A stretch of DNA of 64,000 nt from Runella salmonicolor (GTDB lineage Bacteria; Bacteroidota; Bacteroidia; Cytophagales; Spirosomataceae). Shown here piece by piece: positions 33,252 through 42,769 of this stretch (position 1 is the stretch's first letter; every line of letters begins with the position of its first letter). Location of the stretch: contig NZ_JAMZEL010000002.1 in the NCBI RefSeq assembly GCF_024158025.1, forward strand, positions 62,001-126,000, given 5' to 3'. The notes under the pieces are model-generated. The model did not search any database, was not told the DNA's origin, and worked only from the letters and a program-made list of their open reading frames with translations. Position numbers and translations under genes: made by a program.

Positions 33252-34046
33252 TTAAACATCCCAATCCTGCTCGTTGAGGGAGTTTTCCAAATGCGTATCG
33301 GGTAGCGCGTGAGGAATGGAAGGGTGTTCTTCAATGATGGGCGTTTCGGAGTAAAGGTCGTTGCTCCAGATGGTTTCTACGACTTCAATAGACTCATTTT
33401 CAGGCAATTCAATCGCGTCAATCACTTCGGCAATTTCCGAGCCAGCTTCAATGGGCGGGGCGTTGGGGTCGAGAAAAGTGGCATAGAATGTATCGTTACG
33501 GTAGGACAAGGGTTCTCCACCCGAAAAACGCTCAAACGACTGAGCTACGGTATCCCAATCTTCCCGCAATACCGCCTCGGTCAGGGTAGGAAACTTGCTT
33601 AGACCGGGGTTGTAGGCAAAGTCAAACAGAATGTGTTTTTGCTTTTCAGATAAATTCTCCCACGAAATCATGTCATGCGTTACGGTGTCACTTTCATCGG
33701 CAAACTGGGCCAGTTGCGACCGCAGCCGGCGTTCGTATTCATCTACGAGCACATGGTCAAACAGTGCCTGTTGTTGCTCTTCCGTAATGTAAAGCTCGTG
33801 GCGGTGTTCATTGACCCAAGCTTGGGCGTCGTCGCCCGTTTTGGATGCTGCATCCATAAACGCCTGTGCGGTTTGCGGATGAATGCCCGCTTTGGTTAAG
33901 TCTTCGTAAATCTCCATGGGCGTACGGCTTCCCATGTCATAGCCGGGACCAATCGTTACTCCCGATAAACCACCCGGAAAATGGGGCACCAGGCTTTGGC
34001 CCTGATGACCTATTTCTTGCTGATACGTAAAGGAATATCTGGACAT
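33252..34046 (-). CDS. Lysozyme-like (pesticin/phage-type muramidase) protein without signal peptide
   Basis: A 264-residue protein. The first 190 residues resemble pesticin-type or phage lysozymes: YQQEIGHQGQSLVPHFPGG, then GVTIGPGYDMGSRT (the usual strand after the catalytic glutamate), ISWENLSEKQKHILFDFAYNPGLSKFP and FSGGEPLSYRND. The last 60 residues form an acidic, proline-containing tail (EVIDAIELPENESIEVVETIW) with no known domain. There is no signal peptide, so export by lysis, a contractile injection system or a different route would be needed for it to reach peptidoglycan. The catalytic residues cannot be assigned with certainty. It has no phage neighbours. Confidence 0.75.
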   Translation of the reverse strand: MSRYSFTYQQEIGHQGQSLVPHFPGGLSGVTIGPGYDMGSRTPMEIYEDLTKAGIHPQTAQAFMDAASKTGDDAQAWVNEHRHELYITEEQQQALFDHVLVDEYERRLRSQLAQFADESDTVTHDMISWENLSEKQKHILFDFAYNPGLSKFPTLTEAVLREDWDTVAQSFERFSGGEPLSYRNDTFYATFLDPNAPPIEAGSEIAEVIDAIELPENESIEVVETIWSNDLYSETPIIEEHPSIPHALPDTHLENSLNEQDWDV

Positions 34047-34070
34047 TTGACTCTTCAGTAATGGTTACAA

Positions 34071-34078
34071 CAAAATTA
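34071..34078 (-). promoter_or_regulatory. -7 box upstream of the lysozyme-like gene
   Basis: The minus strand reads TAATTTTG, a perfect TAnnTTTG box, about 25 bases before ATG 34046. The nearest TTG upstream is only 15 bp away, so the -33 element is doubtful. Confidence 0.4.
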
Positions 34079-34247
34079 ACATGCTTTGAATGACAAACCC
34101 TAACCGAATACTCAAAAGGTTAAATATCGTTAATTCTTGTCAAAGTGTTTGATGTAATTGCTTGAAAGTCAGCATAAAATAAAAAAGTGGGCGTGAAATA
34201 AAGGGCAATTCAGGGTCTACGATGAACGGTAGACTAAAAACTTATAC

Positions 34248-34255
34248 TAACTTTG
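34248..34255 (+). promoter_or_regulatory. -7 box immediately before the porin start
   Basis: TAACTTTG matches TAnnTTTG and ends four bases before the GTG start codon at 34260, so the transcript may begin at or next to the start codon. No TTG is seen at the expected -33 distance. Confidence 0.4.
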
Positions 34256-34259
34256 TGGC

Positions 34260-36200
34260 GTGAAAAAGTGGTTATACATTGTTTTTTGCGGGTTTTTCTC
34301 CGTAGCGGGTTACGGCCAAATCAGGATGCCGACGGGCGGCTCTTTAGGCTCAGGTCAGCAGGGCGGCTTGGGGCAGGGGGGGCAGGTCAAAATTGATGAT
34401 TCTACCAAGGTGATTTATGGCCCCCGTACCGCGCGTTATTTTTTGGAAGAGGATATTTTTAATAACCACAAAACCCTCTATCAAATTGATACATCCTACG
34501 ATGATTTTCATCGCTATAACTTTGTACAACGTGCTGATTTTCAGTTGGTAGATTTGGGCAATTTTGGAACGGCTTCGCGGAATGTATTCTTTCGCCCCAT
34601 CGAGCAGCTTGGTACTCAATTTGGTTATGATGCTTATTCCCCCTATGCCTACCAAATCAACGACGTAAAATACTACGACACTAAATCTCCGTATACCAAC
34701 CTCTACCTGACGTTGGGCGGCGGCGGGCAAAATATCCTTCGTTTCGACCACAGCCAAAACCTCTCTCCCCGTTTAAATTTGGGAATGAACGTTCAGCGTT
34801 TTACCACCAATAAACAATTCGGAACCAGTGGGCAGAGTGATTCCCAAACGAATTTAGCCCAGAATTGGGGGTTTGTTTTTCACGGAAATTACCGCTCAAA
34901 GGATGAAAAATACACTTTTTTGGGGCAATTCAACCACCTGAATCACCACGTGTACGAACAAGGCGGGATGTCGCCCGACAGCCTTAACTTCAAAACCGAC
35001 CGGGGCATTGAATACGATAACCCTTCGGCTACGTTTCGGACGGCGCAATCATGGGAGCGGCGCAACAATTGGCATACCTACCAGCAGTATGTCTTGGCGC
35101 AGGGTTTTCAGGTGTATCATGTGTTTGATTACAAACGCAGTATTGATGTTTTCTCCGATACTGACCTGACCAATGCTCGTTTGTACGGGTTTTACAATAA
35201 TTATTACTACGATTCTACGCAAACCCGGCAGGAAGTAAAGTTTCGATTGTTTGAAAACAAATTTGGCATCAAAGGACGTTTTCAGGGGTTTAATTACCGT
35301 GCTCATTACCGTCAGCGCATTGCCAATATGAACGGTGCTTATACCAAAAGCGACAGCACAACGGGGACATATCGACTCAGCCGATTTGAAAATTTTGTGG
35401 GATTATGGCTTGCTTATTACCTCAAAGACAGCACACAACGCGCCACGGCCGAATTTGAATATCTGTTGGGTCGTGATTTTAAAATCAAAGGAGAAGTAGT
35501 AAGTAAATGGTTTAAGGTAGGTTATCTTTCGACGTTTACGTCGCCTACTTTTGTACAGCAATTGTACGATGCTAATCACCTGCGTTGGACAAACTCCAAC
35601 CGATTGGTCAATTCAAACAACATCTACGGCCAAATAAACGTCAACACAAAGCAACTTCGATTGAGTCCTCGGCTGGATTATCATTTAATCAACAACTATT
35701 TTTATTATGATACCGCAGCCGTGGCGCGTCAATACACCAGTGCGTTTAGTGTGGTGCGCGTAGGAGGTGAAGCCGAATGGCGTCCGGGCAAATTTCAATT
35801 TTTGACCCAGACTTACTATACATTGGTGTCAAACAATGACATTTTGCGTATTCCGCGCTTTTTTGCCAACTTTCGGGCTACTTTTGATTTTGTTTATGCC
35901 AAAGTTCTTTTTCTACAGGTAGGGGGAGAAATCCATTATAAGTCGGCCTATTATGCCGATGCCTACATGCCCCTGACCCAGCAGTTTTACCTTCAAAACC
36001 GCCTCAAAACTGAAGGTGTGGTCTACACAGAAGTCTTCCTTAATGCCCGCATCAATCGGGTCAGATTGTTTGTAAAAATGGCCAATGCCGCGCAAGGAAA
36101 TTATCAGGGCGCACTGATACGTGGGTATTTCTCTACTCCCTTTTACCCCGTTGTGGGGCGGTCGCTTGGTTTTGGGGTCAATTGGCCCCTCTTTGACTGA
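34260..36200 (+). CDS. Bacteroidota putative porin
   Basis: A 646-residue outer-membrane protein of the Bacteroidota putative porin type. It begins with a signal peptide (MKKWLYIVFCGFFSVAGYGQ) from GTG 34260; no nearby ATG would preserve it. A Gly/Gln-rich linker follows at about residues 20-45, then a region around FVQRADFQLVDLGNFGTASRN that is typical of the family, then many alternating aromatic strands to a terminal FGVNWPLFD. It should sit in the outer membrane; the solute is unknown. It lies upstream of a TonB-type receptor, with a 144-bp gap. Confidence 0.88.
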   Translation: MKKWLYIVFCGFFSVAGYGQIRMPTGGSLGSGQQGGLGQGGQVKIDDSTKVIYGPRTARYFLEEDIFNNHKTLYQIDTSYDDFHRYNFVQRADFQLVDLGNFGTASRNVFFRPIEQLGTQFGYDAYSPYAYQINDVKYYDTKSPYTNLYLTLGGGGQNILRFDHSQNLSPRLNLGMNVQRFTTNKQFGTSGQSDSQTNLAQNWGFVFHGNYRSKDEKYTFLGQFNHLNHHVYEQGGMSPDSLNFKTDRGIEYDNPSATFRTAQSWERRNNWHTYQQYVLAQGFQVYHVFDYKRSIDVFSDTDLTNARLYGFYNNYYYDSTQTRQEVKFRLFENKFGIKGRFQGFNYRAHYRQRIANMNGAYTKSDSTTGTYRLSRFENFVGLWLAYYLKDSTQRATAEFEYLLGRDFKIKGEVVSKWFKVGYLSTFTSPTFVQQLYDANHLRWTNSNRLVNSNNIYGQINVNTKQLRLSPRLDYHLINNYFYYDTAAVARQYTSAFSVVRVGGEAEWRPGKFQFLTQTYYTLVSNNDILRIPRFFANFRATFDFVYAKVLFLQVGGEIHYKSAYYADAYMPLTQQFYLQNRLKTEGVVYTEVFLNARINRVRLFVKMANAAQGNYQGALIRGYFSTPFYPVVGRSLGFGVNWPLFD

Positions 36201-36344
36201 TTTCGTTCGTCTATGTTTTTCCCCTATTTAGTCGTTTAGACCTTACAGTTGGTCGTTTTTATGTGCTTTCTAACGCTTTAGGAGTAACATTTGTATACTT
36301 AAAATTGTCTTAAGTAGTAGACAAATTATCATAATCAATTTATA

Positions 36345-39029
36345 ATGAAAAAAGTATTTTACATTTTAACAGCCGTTTTAGGGATTACTTTCACTTCTCA
36401 GGCGCAGTTTCCCGGAGGCGGGGGCTTTGGTGGGGGTGGTCGCGGTGGTGACCGTGGTCCGGGCGGAATGGGCCAACAACAACAGCAGGCTATGCCTGAC
36501 CTTCCCAAAGGAAACGGGCGGGTATCAGGATTCATCGTCGATTCTGCTTCTGGTAAACCAGTTGAATACGCAACCGTTGCCCTTTTTGATATTAAGACAG
36601 GTAGACCGGTCGACGGTTCGGTGACAGACCTTAAAGGGGCATTCTTATTAAAAGGAGTACCCGATGGAGATTTTAAGTTTGTGGCCAGTTTTATTGGTTA
36701 CAGAAACTTCGAAATTGCCAAATTAACGATTGGAAAAGGCAGTAAAGAACAAAATTTGGGGAATCTTAATCTTCCCCCCGATGTGCGTACCCTGGCGGAA
36801 GTGACCGTAACGGGAGAAAAAGCCATCATCGAAGATAAAGTGGACCGCTTGGTATACAATGCCGAAAAAGACATTTCAAACTCAGGAGGTGATGCGGGTG
36901 ATGTGCTTCGCAAAGTGCCCCTTCTTTCGGTGGATTTGGACGGAAACGTGTCGATGCGCGGTAGTGAAAACATCCGTGTATTGATTAACGGCAAACCTTC
37001 TACTATCGTTGCCAACAGTGTGGCTGATGCCTTGAAAATGATTCCATCCGACCAGATTAAAACCGTTGAAGTAATCACTTCACCTTCGGCAAAATACGAC
37101 GCAGAAGGCTCGGCGGGTATCATAAATATCATTACCAAGAAAAATACGCTTCAGGGCATTACAGGCTCGGTTGATATTGCAGGCGGAAATCGGTCGAGCA
37201 ATTTGTTCGGAAACGTAAACCTGAGAACTAAAAAGTTGGGGGTATCGGTCAACGCGGGTGGACGTATGATGTACCCGCCAACGGGTGGCTATATCAATAT
37301 CAGTCGTCAATTGGCCAATGGTGACGTAGTCAGAACCCGTCAAGAAAACAATGGTCAACAATTGGGTGGATTTGGAAATGTGCAGTTGAGTCTCGACTAT
37401 TCACCTACTGCAAAGGACAATGTGACACTGAGTGTTCGCAACAGCCGCCGGGCGTTTAACTTGGACAATACACAGCAGTCATACAGCTTTTTTGGTACGA
37501 CCGTTAATCCAACATTTGCCAATAAGATTGATACCAAAAACATCGGTAACAACCTTGACGTAAACTTGGATTATACCCGCAAGTTCGAAAAAGAAAATAA
37601 GGAATTTAGCATCCTAGCGCAGTTGAGTCAAAATGCGGGTGACAACAGCTATACCCGTGACCAGTACCGTGGCTCAACGGAGGGTGAATTGTTTTACCGT
37701 GAAAGTAACCCCAACAAAAGCTTAACTAAGGAGCGCACCTTACAGGTTGATTATCAAGATCCAATCAGTAAATATGCCCAAATTGAAACGGGAGCTAAAA
37801 TGATTTTACGTCATATCGAAAGTGATTTTCGTTTCAATTATGACAGCACGGGCCGGGGCATTTATACGCCTAATCCGCAGAGAACCAATATTTTTAGCTA
37901 TGACCAAAACGTGTTTGCGGGTTATCTTTCATTCCTGTTTCAAACGACCAACAAGTGGGGTTTCAAACCGGGCTTGCGCTATGAGTACACGCAATTGGGT
38001 GCCAAATACCAAGATGCTCCAGCGGTAGAATTGCCAAACTTTGCAACGTTGGTTCCGAGCATTACGATTTCAAAAAGCCTGAAAGGAAACAAAACGATTC
38101 GTTTCAGCTACAACCGCCGGATTCAGCGTCCGTCAATTCAGTTCTTGAACCCCAACGTTTCGCAGAGTGATCCGTTCAACGTTTCTTTCGGAAATCCGAA
38201 CCTTAACCCTGAGTACACCAACAACTTTGAAGTTAACCTGAGTACGTTTATCAAAACAACAACGCTTAATTTCTCGGCTTATACCCGTATGACCGAGGGC
38301 TCGATTGAAAGCGTGCGTTACCGTGGTGGACAGGCATTGTTTGACCAATTGACCAGTCAGCAAGGGGTAAACGTTGGAAGTGTGATAGTAAATGATAACA
38401 CGCTTCTCTCCACTTTCCAAAACATCGGCAGCAACCGTGCGTATGGTTTGAACGTATTTGCGATGGTAAAACCAGTAAAAGGAATGACCATCAACGGAAA
38501 CGTCGATGTACGTTATATCACGTTGAACAGTCCTTCATTGGGGGTTAAAAACCAAAACTGGACTTATAACCTCTTTGGTCAGATTCAGTACCAGCTAGGC
38601 AAAGATTGGAGCGCTCAGATGTATGCTTTTGGTCGGGCACGCGATATTCAGTTGCAAGGTACCCGTGGTGGTTTTATGGGATACAGTCTAAACATTCTGA
38701 AAGAGTTTAAGAAGCAACAAGCCAGCTTAGGTTTTGGTGCGGAGAACTTCTTGCAAAATGCATTCAGCCAACGCAGCAACCTCAACAGCACGACTCCTGG
38801 AAATATCTTTAGCCAAGAGCAGGTCAACTTGATGTACAACCGTGGTTTCCGTCTTACCTTCCGTAAGCGTTTTGGTAAAATGTCGTTTGACGGTAATTTC
38901 TTCCAACGTAAGAAAAGTGTTAACAACGACGATACCAAACAGGGCGGTGATAACTCAGGCGATAGCGCTGGAGGACAGCCGGCTGGCGGTGGTGCCACGG
39001 GCGGCGGTCGTCGCGGAGGAAGCAAATAG
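36345..39029 (+). CDS. TonB-dependent receptor-like outer-membrane beta-barrel protein
   Basis: An 894-residue receptor. Signal peptide at residues 1-20, then a Gly-rich stretch (FPGGGGFGGGGRGG), a carboxypeptidase-regulatory-like beta domain (GRVSGFIVDSASGKPVEYATV, about residues 58-140), a plug-like domain (DVLRKVPLLSVDLDGNVSMRG, about 184-204, and EVITSPSAKYDAEGSAGIINI) and a large beta-barrel. The C terminus is again Gly-rich (GGATGGGRRGGSK), after the barrel proper. No SusD partner is beside it, so it belongs to the stand-alone outer-membrane receptor group and not to a Sus-type pair. The substrate is unknown. It is followed by a 15-bp-stem terminator. Confidence 0.9.
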   Translation: MKKVFYILTAVLGITFTSQAQFPGGGGFGGGGRGGDRGPGGMGQQQQQAMPDLPKGNGRVSGFIVDSASGKPVEYATVALFDIKTGRPVDGSVTDLKGAFLLKGVPDGDFKFVASFIGYRNFEIAKLTIGKGSKEQNLGNLNLPPDVRTLAEVTVTGEKAIIEDKVDRLVYNAEKDISNSGGDAGDVLRKVPLLSVDLDGNVSMRGSENIRVLINGKPSTIVANSVADALKMIPSDQIKTVEVITSPSAKYDAEGSAGIINIITKKNTLQGITGSVDIAGGNRSSNLFGNVNLRTKKLGVSVNAGGRMMYPPTGGYINISRQLANGDVVRTRQENNGQQLGGFGNVQLSLDYSPTAKDNVTLSVRNSRRAFNLDNTQQSYSFFGTTVNPTFANKIDTKNIGNNLDVNLDYTRKFEKENKEFSILAQLSQNAGDNSYTRDQYRGSTEGELFYRESNPNKSLTKERTLQVDYQDPISKYAQIETGAKMILRHIESDFRFNYDSTGRGIYTPNPQRTNIFSYDQNVFAGYLSFLFQTTNKWGFKPGLRYEYTQLGAKYQDAPAVELPNFATLVPSITISKSLKGNKTIRFSYNRRIQRPSIQFLNPNVSQSDPFNVSFGNPNLNPEYTNNFEVNLSTFIKTTTLNFSAYTRMTEGSIESVRYRGGQALFDQLTSQQGVNVGSVIVNDNTLLSTFQNIGSNRAYGLNVFAMVKPVKGMTINGNVDVRYITLNSPSLGVKNQNWTYNLFGQIQYQLGKDWSAQMYAFGRARDIQLQGTRGGFMGYSLNILKEFKKQQASLGFGAENFLQNAFSQRSNLNSTTPGNIFSQEQVNLMYNRGFRLTFRKRFGKMSFDGNFFQRKKSVNNDDTKQGGDNSGDSAGGQPAGGGATGGGRRGGSK

Positions 39030-39061
39030 AATAGCTTTTTTGATATATATCCACACCATAA

Positions 39062-39095
39062 AAAAAGCCCTTCCAAGTCATTGGAAGGGCTTTTT
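39062..39095. terminator. Bidirectional terminator
   Basis: A perfect 15-bp stem (39062-39076 with 39081-39095, loop GTCA) with A5 and T5 ends and a GC core, between the convergent receptor and dienelactone hydrolase genes. Confidence 0.92.
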
Positions 39096-39115
39096 GTTTA
39101 CGGGTTGGGGAGTAA

Positions 39116-39976
39116 TTAACTGCCTAATTCCTTCTTAAAGAGGCCAATGGTTCTTTCCCATGCCAGTTTTGCAACGGCCTCGTTGTAGCGCGTAGGGGCA
39201 GAGTCGTTGTTGAAAGCGTGTTGCGCACCTTCGTACACATACAGTTCATACTTGATACCTGCTTTTTTGAGGGCTTCTTCGTAGACGGGAATTCCCGCGT
39301 TGACGCGCTCATCCAATGCACCATAATGGAGCATCAGTTTTGCTTTGATTTTAGGTACATCGGCGGCATCAGCTTGCCGTCCGTAATAAGCGACGGCAGC
39401 GTTGAGAGAAGGGACGTTTACGGCCAGTTGGTTAGCCATCGCACCACCCCAGCAAAACCCTACGCAACCTGTTTTGCCCGTACAGTCTTTGCGAGACTTG
39501 AGATAATCAAAGGCTTTGATATAATTATTGAGGTTTTTCTTGGCGTCAAGCTGTCCGAAATACGTGCGAATCTGCTCGGCATCGGTAGGTGTGCCGCCAA
39601 ACGGAGAAAGGGCGTCGGGCGCAAGGGCGATAAAGCCCGCCAAAGCCACGCGGCGGGTTACATCTTCAATGTGGGGGTTAATGCCCCGATTTTCGTGAAT
39701 GACCACCACCGCAGGGTAATTGCCAGGGGCCGCTGGCCGCGCCAAATAGCCTTTCATTTGCGTGCCATCTCCTTCGTAGGTAATGTTTTCGATGGTCAAA
39801 CGCTCGTCGTTGGGTTTGACGGTGGAGGCGTGTGCATAATTGATTTCTAACAAAGGAAGCACGGCCATTGCTGCGGCCGTGCTTCCAGTGAGTTGGGTCA
39901 ATCGCTTGAAAAAGTCGTCCCGTTTGAGGGGCTTGTGTGTATACTCGTCAAAGAGATTAATAATGCGTTGGTCCAT
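39116..39976 (-). CDS. Dienelactone hydrolase-family protein
   Basis: A 286-residue alpha/beta hydrolase. The nucleophile elbow GFCWGGAM carries cysteine, as in dienelactone hydrolases; the acid is probably in YGALDERV and the histidine in GAQHAFNN. Residues 1-65 form an N-terminal extension with KRDDFFKRLTQLTGSTAAAMAVLPLL, which resembles a lipid- or Tat-type leader but has KR where twin arginine is expected. ATG 39976 is used; an upstream ATG at 40024 is less likely. It probably hydrolyses an ester or lactone; the substrate is unknown. Confidence 0.9.
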   Translation of the reverse strand: MDQRIINLFDEYTHKPLKRDDFFKRLTQLTGSTAAAMAVLPLLEINYAHASTVKPNDERLTIENITYEGDGTQMKGYLARPAAPGNYPAVVVIHENRGINPHIEDVTRRVALAGFIALAPDALSPFGGTPTDAEQIRTYFGQLDAKKNLNNYIKAFDYLKSRKDCTGKTGCVGFCWGGAMANQLAVNVPSLNAAVAYYGRQADAADVPKIKAKLMLHYGALDERVNAGIPVYEEALKKAGIKYELYVYEGAQHAFNNDSAPTRYNEAVAKLAWERTIGLFKKELGS

Positions 39977-40107
39977 GTTTTGTAGGAGTGAGAAGTGAGT
40001 AGAAAGCAGTGAAAATAAGTACAATCGGTAAATAACTAAAGCAATTTACCACTTATAAACTACTCATTGTTGCGTTCTCTCTTCTGAACACTGACTCCTA
40101 AAAAAAA

Positions 40108-42570
40108 CTATCCTCCCGCTAGTTTCAAACAATCTTCCAGCGTAAGGGCGGCGGGATCGGTGTCTTTCGGGATTTTGATATTTCGTTTTCCAACCGCTAC
40201 GTAAGGGCCGTACGGTCCACGCAATACTTTAACGGTGGTGTTTTCAGCAAATTCCCGAATGACCTTGTTGCTTTCGGCTTCCCGTTTTTTCTGAATGATT
40301 TCGAGGGCTTCTTCCCGCGTCACGCGTTGCAAGCTCATGCCCTTGGGGAGGGAATAATACTTGTCGTCGTGCTTGATAAACGGCCCATACTTGCCCATAC
40401 CCGTGGTGATGGGTTTCTCTTCCAAAAATCCCAGTCCTTCGCCTTCGCCAGCCAAGTCGCCGCGTTTGAGGCGGATGGCGGCAATGCACGCCTCGGCTTC
40501 GATGGTATAGGGGTCGTCACCGCGGTCGAGAGAGTAAAATTTGTCGTCGTGCTTAACGTACGGCCCGTATTTACCCACGCCTACCACCATCGGTTTGTCT
40601 TCAAAGAACCCTACTTCACGGGGCAGCGAAAACAGCTCAATGGCTTCTTCGAGGGTAATGGTTTCTACGAGTTGGCCTTTTTTGAGGTTGGCGTATTGGG
40701 GTTTAGCGTCTTCGGTTGCTTCGCCGATTTGGACGTACGGGCCGAATTTGCCAATCTTGGCAAAAATCGGTTTCCCAGATTTGGGGTCAAGTCCTAGCTC
40801 ACGGGCTTCGGCTCTTTTGAGTACTTTTGAACCTTCTACTTCACCGATTTTCTGGTGAAATCCTTGGTAAAAACCATCAATCATTTGTTGCCAAGGTAGT
40901 TTTCCTTCGGCAATTTCGTCAAACTCTTTCTCCACGTTGGCCGTAAAAGAGAAATCAACGACGTTGGGAAACAGTTCGACCAAAAAGTCGTTCACCACCA
41001 TGCCCGTGTTGGTCGGAAATAACTTTGCTTTTTCGGCGCCGTAATTTTCTTTTCCAACCGACTCTTTTAGTTCGTTTTGTTTTAGTATCAGTTCTTTATA
41101 ATCCCGTTCTTGCCCTTTTTTATCCTGCTTGACCACGTATTCACGCTTGATAATGGTCGAGAGGGTGGGTGCATAGGTAGAAGGACGTCCGATGCCCATT
41201 TCTTCCAGTTGCTTCACCAAACTTGCTTCCGTGTAGCGGGGTTTGGGGCGCGAAAATTTCTCCGTTGCTTTCAGAAAATCCAAATTCAGGATTTGCCCAA
41301 TGTTGAGCGGAGGCAACATTCCTTTGGTGTCTTCTTCCTCGTCGTCTTTAGATTCTAGGTATACTTTCAAAAACCCGTCAAACTTAATGACTTCACCTTG
41401 GGCTACCAATTCTTCGCTGGTGGTTGAAATGGTAATGGTGGCAATGGTGCGTTCGAGCTGCGCATCGGCCATTTGGGAGGCAATAGAGCGTTTCCAGATT
41501 AATTCGTACAGGCGTTGCTCATTGCGGTCACTGCTGGCTTTCAGTTCCCCAAAGTTGGTCGGACGGATGGCTTCGTGGGCCTCCTGAGCCGATTCGGATT
41601 TGGTTTTGAATACGCGTTTTTGGTGGTATTTTTCGCCGTATTCGCTGTTGATTTGGTCGGTTGCTTTTTGCAATGCCTCCTCCGATAGATTGGTGGAGTC
41701 GGTACGCATGTATGAAATCTTACCCGCTTCGTAGAGTTTTTGGGCCACGGTCATCGTTTGCGATACCGAAAAGCTCAATTTACGCGAAGCCTCCTGTTGT
41801 AAAGTAGAAGTGGTGAATGGCGGTGCGGGTGATTTTTTACCAGGTTTTACTTCCAGATTTTTGATTTTAAAGGTAGCGCCTTTGCATTTTTCTAAAAATG
41901 TTCGGGCTTGTGCTTCCGTTTCGAAGTTCTTGGGCAGCTCGGCTTCGAGGACTTTTCCACCTTCCAGAATAAACTTGGCAACGACTTTAAAGGAGGATTT
42001 GGACTCGTGGGCTTCCACTTCCCGCTCCCGGTCAACAATGAGGCGCACCGCTACGGACTGCACCCGTCCCGCCGACAGCGCGCTGCTGTTGCCTATTTTT
42101 ATTTTTCGCCATAAAACTGGGGATAATTCATAGCCCACAAGCCGGTCAAGTACGCGGCGAGCCTGTTGGGCATTGACCAAATCCATGTCGATAAGGCGTG
42201 GATTTTGGATGGCCTTTTGCAGGGCTGTTTTGGTAATTTCCCGAAAAACAATCCGTTTTGTATCTTTTGGTAAGCCGAGTGCTTCTTTCAAATGCCACGA
42301 AATGGCTTCTCCTTCGCGGTCATCGTCAGTTGCAAGCCAAACCTCGTCGGAAGACTTTGCTAGCTTCTTTAACTCATTGATAACCTTTGTTTTATCGGCA
42401 GAAACTTCGTAGGCAGGTTCGTATCCGTTTTTAACATCTACCCCTAAATCTTTGTCGGGTAGATCGCGAACGTGGCCAAAACTGGATTTGACCGTGAAAT
42501 CTGCTCCGAGGTATCCTTCGATGGTTTTGGCCTTGGCCGGTGACTCAACTATAACTAAGTTTTTTGACAT
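40108..42570 (-). CDS. topA: DNA topoisomerase I (type IA)
   Basis: An 820-residue type IA topoisomerase that relaxes negative supercoils. The TOPRIM domain begins LVIVESPAKAKTIEGYLG and continues with WLATDDDREGEAISWHL; the catalytic tyrosine is in ISYMRTDST. The C terminus has four repeats built on GKxGPYV (for example GKFGPYVQIGE, GPYGPYVAVG) in place of the four-cysteine zinc fingers of E. coli TopA; this zinc-less tail is usual in Bacteroidota. ATG 42570 is chosen because an in-frame start at 42603 lies inside the promoter. Confidence 0.96.
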   Translation of the reverse strand: MSKNLVIVESPAKAKTIEGYLGADFTVKSSFGHVRDLPDKDLGVDVKNGYEPAYEVSADKTKVINELKKLAKSSDEVWLATDDDREGEAISWHLKEALGLPKDTKRIVFREITKTALQKAIQNPRLIDMDLVNAQQARRVLDRLVGYELSPVLWRKIKIGNSSALSAGRVQSVAVRLIVDREREVEAHESKSSFKVVAKFILEGGKVLEAELPKNFETEAQARTFLEKCKGATFKIKNLEVKPGKKSPAPPFTTSTLQQEASRKLSFSVSQTMTVAQKLYEAGKISYMRTDSTNLSEEALQKATDQINSEYGEKYHQKRVFKTKSESAQEAHEAIRPTNFGELKASSDRNEQRLYELIWKRSIASQMADAQLERTIATITISTTSEELVAQGEVIKFDGFLKVYLESKDDEEEDTKGMLPPLNIGQILNLDFLKATEKFSRPKPRYTEASLVKQLEEMGIGRPSTYAPTLSTIIKREYVVKQDKKGQERDYKELILKQNELKESVGKENYGAEKAKLFPTNTGMVVNDFLVELFPNVVDFSFTANVEKEFDEIAEGKLPWQQMIDGFYQGFHQKIGEVEGSKVLKRAEARELGLDPKSGKPIFAKIGKFGPYVQIGEATEDAKPQYANLKKGQLVETITLEEAIELFSLPREVGFFEDKPMVVGVGKYGPYVKHDDKFYSLDRGDDPYTIEAEACIAAIRLKRGDLAGEGEGLGFLEEKPITTGMGKYGPFIKHDDKYYSLPKGMSLQRVTREEALEIIQKKREAESNKVIREFAENTTVKVLRGPYGPYVAVGKRNIKIPKDTDPAALTLEDCLKLAGG

Positions 42571-42600
42571 GGTGGGTGTGTTTAGTCCCAATATTGCCGT

Positions 42601-42631
42601 CAAATATAGGGGGGAATCTGAGTGGAAACAA
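42601..42631 (-). promoter_or_regulatory. Promoter of topA
   Basis: On the minus strand: TTG (42629-42631), a 20-bp spacer, then TATATTTG (42601-42608), a full match to the Bacteroidota consensus. The predicted transcript start is about 27 bases before ATG 42570. Confidence 0.7.
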
Positions 42632-42769
42632 AATTGAACGGAGGGTAAATGACTTTATTTTTTGTAAAATGAGGATATAATTACCGAAAAATAAAACGTC
42701 ATTCCTATCTTTACCCACTTGATTTAACCAAAACTAACCTACACTTTAGAGATATTACTGACACACTTC

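Noticed and set aside
39218..39850. A 210-codon plus-strand frame antisense to the dienelactone hydrolase gene
   Set aside because: The minus-strand gene has its nucleophile and catalytic context; the antisense product matches nothing and has no start context.
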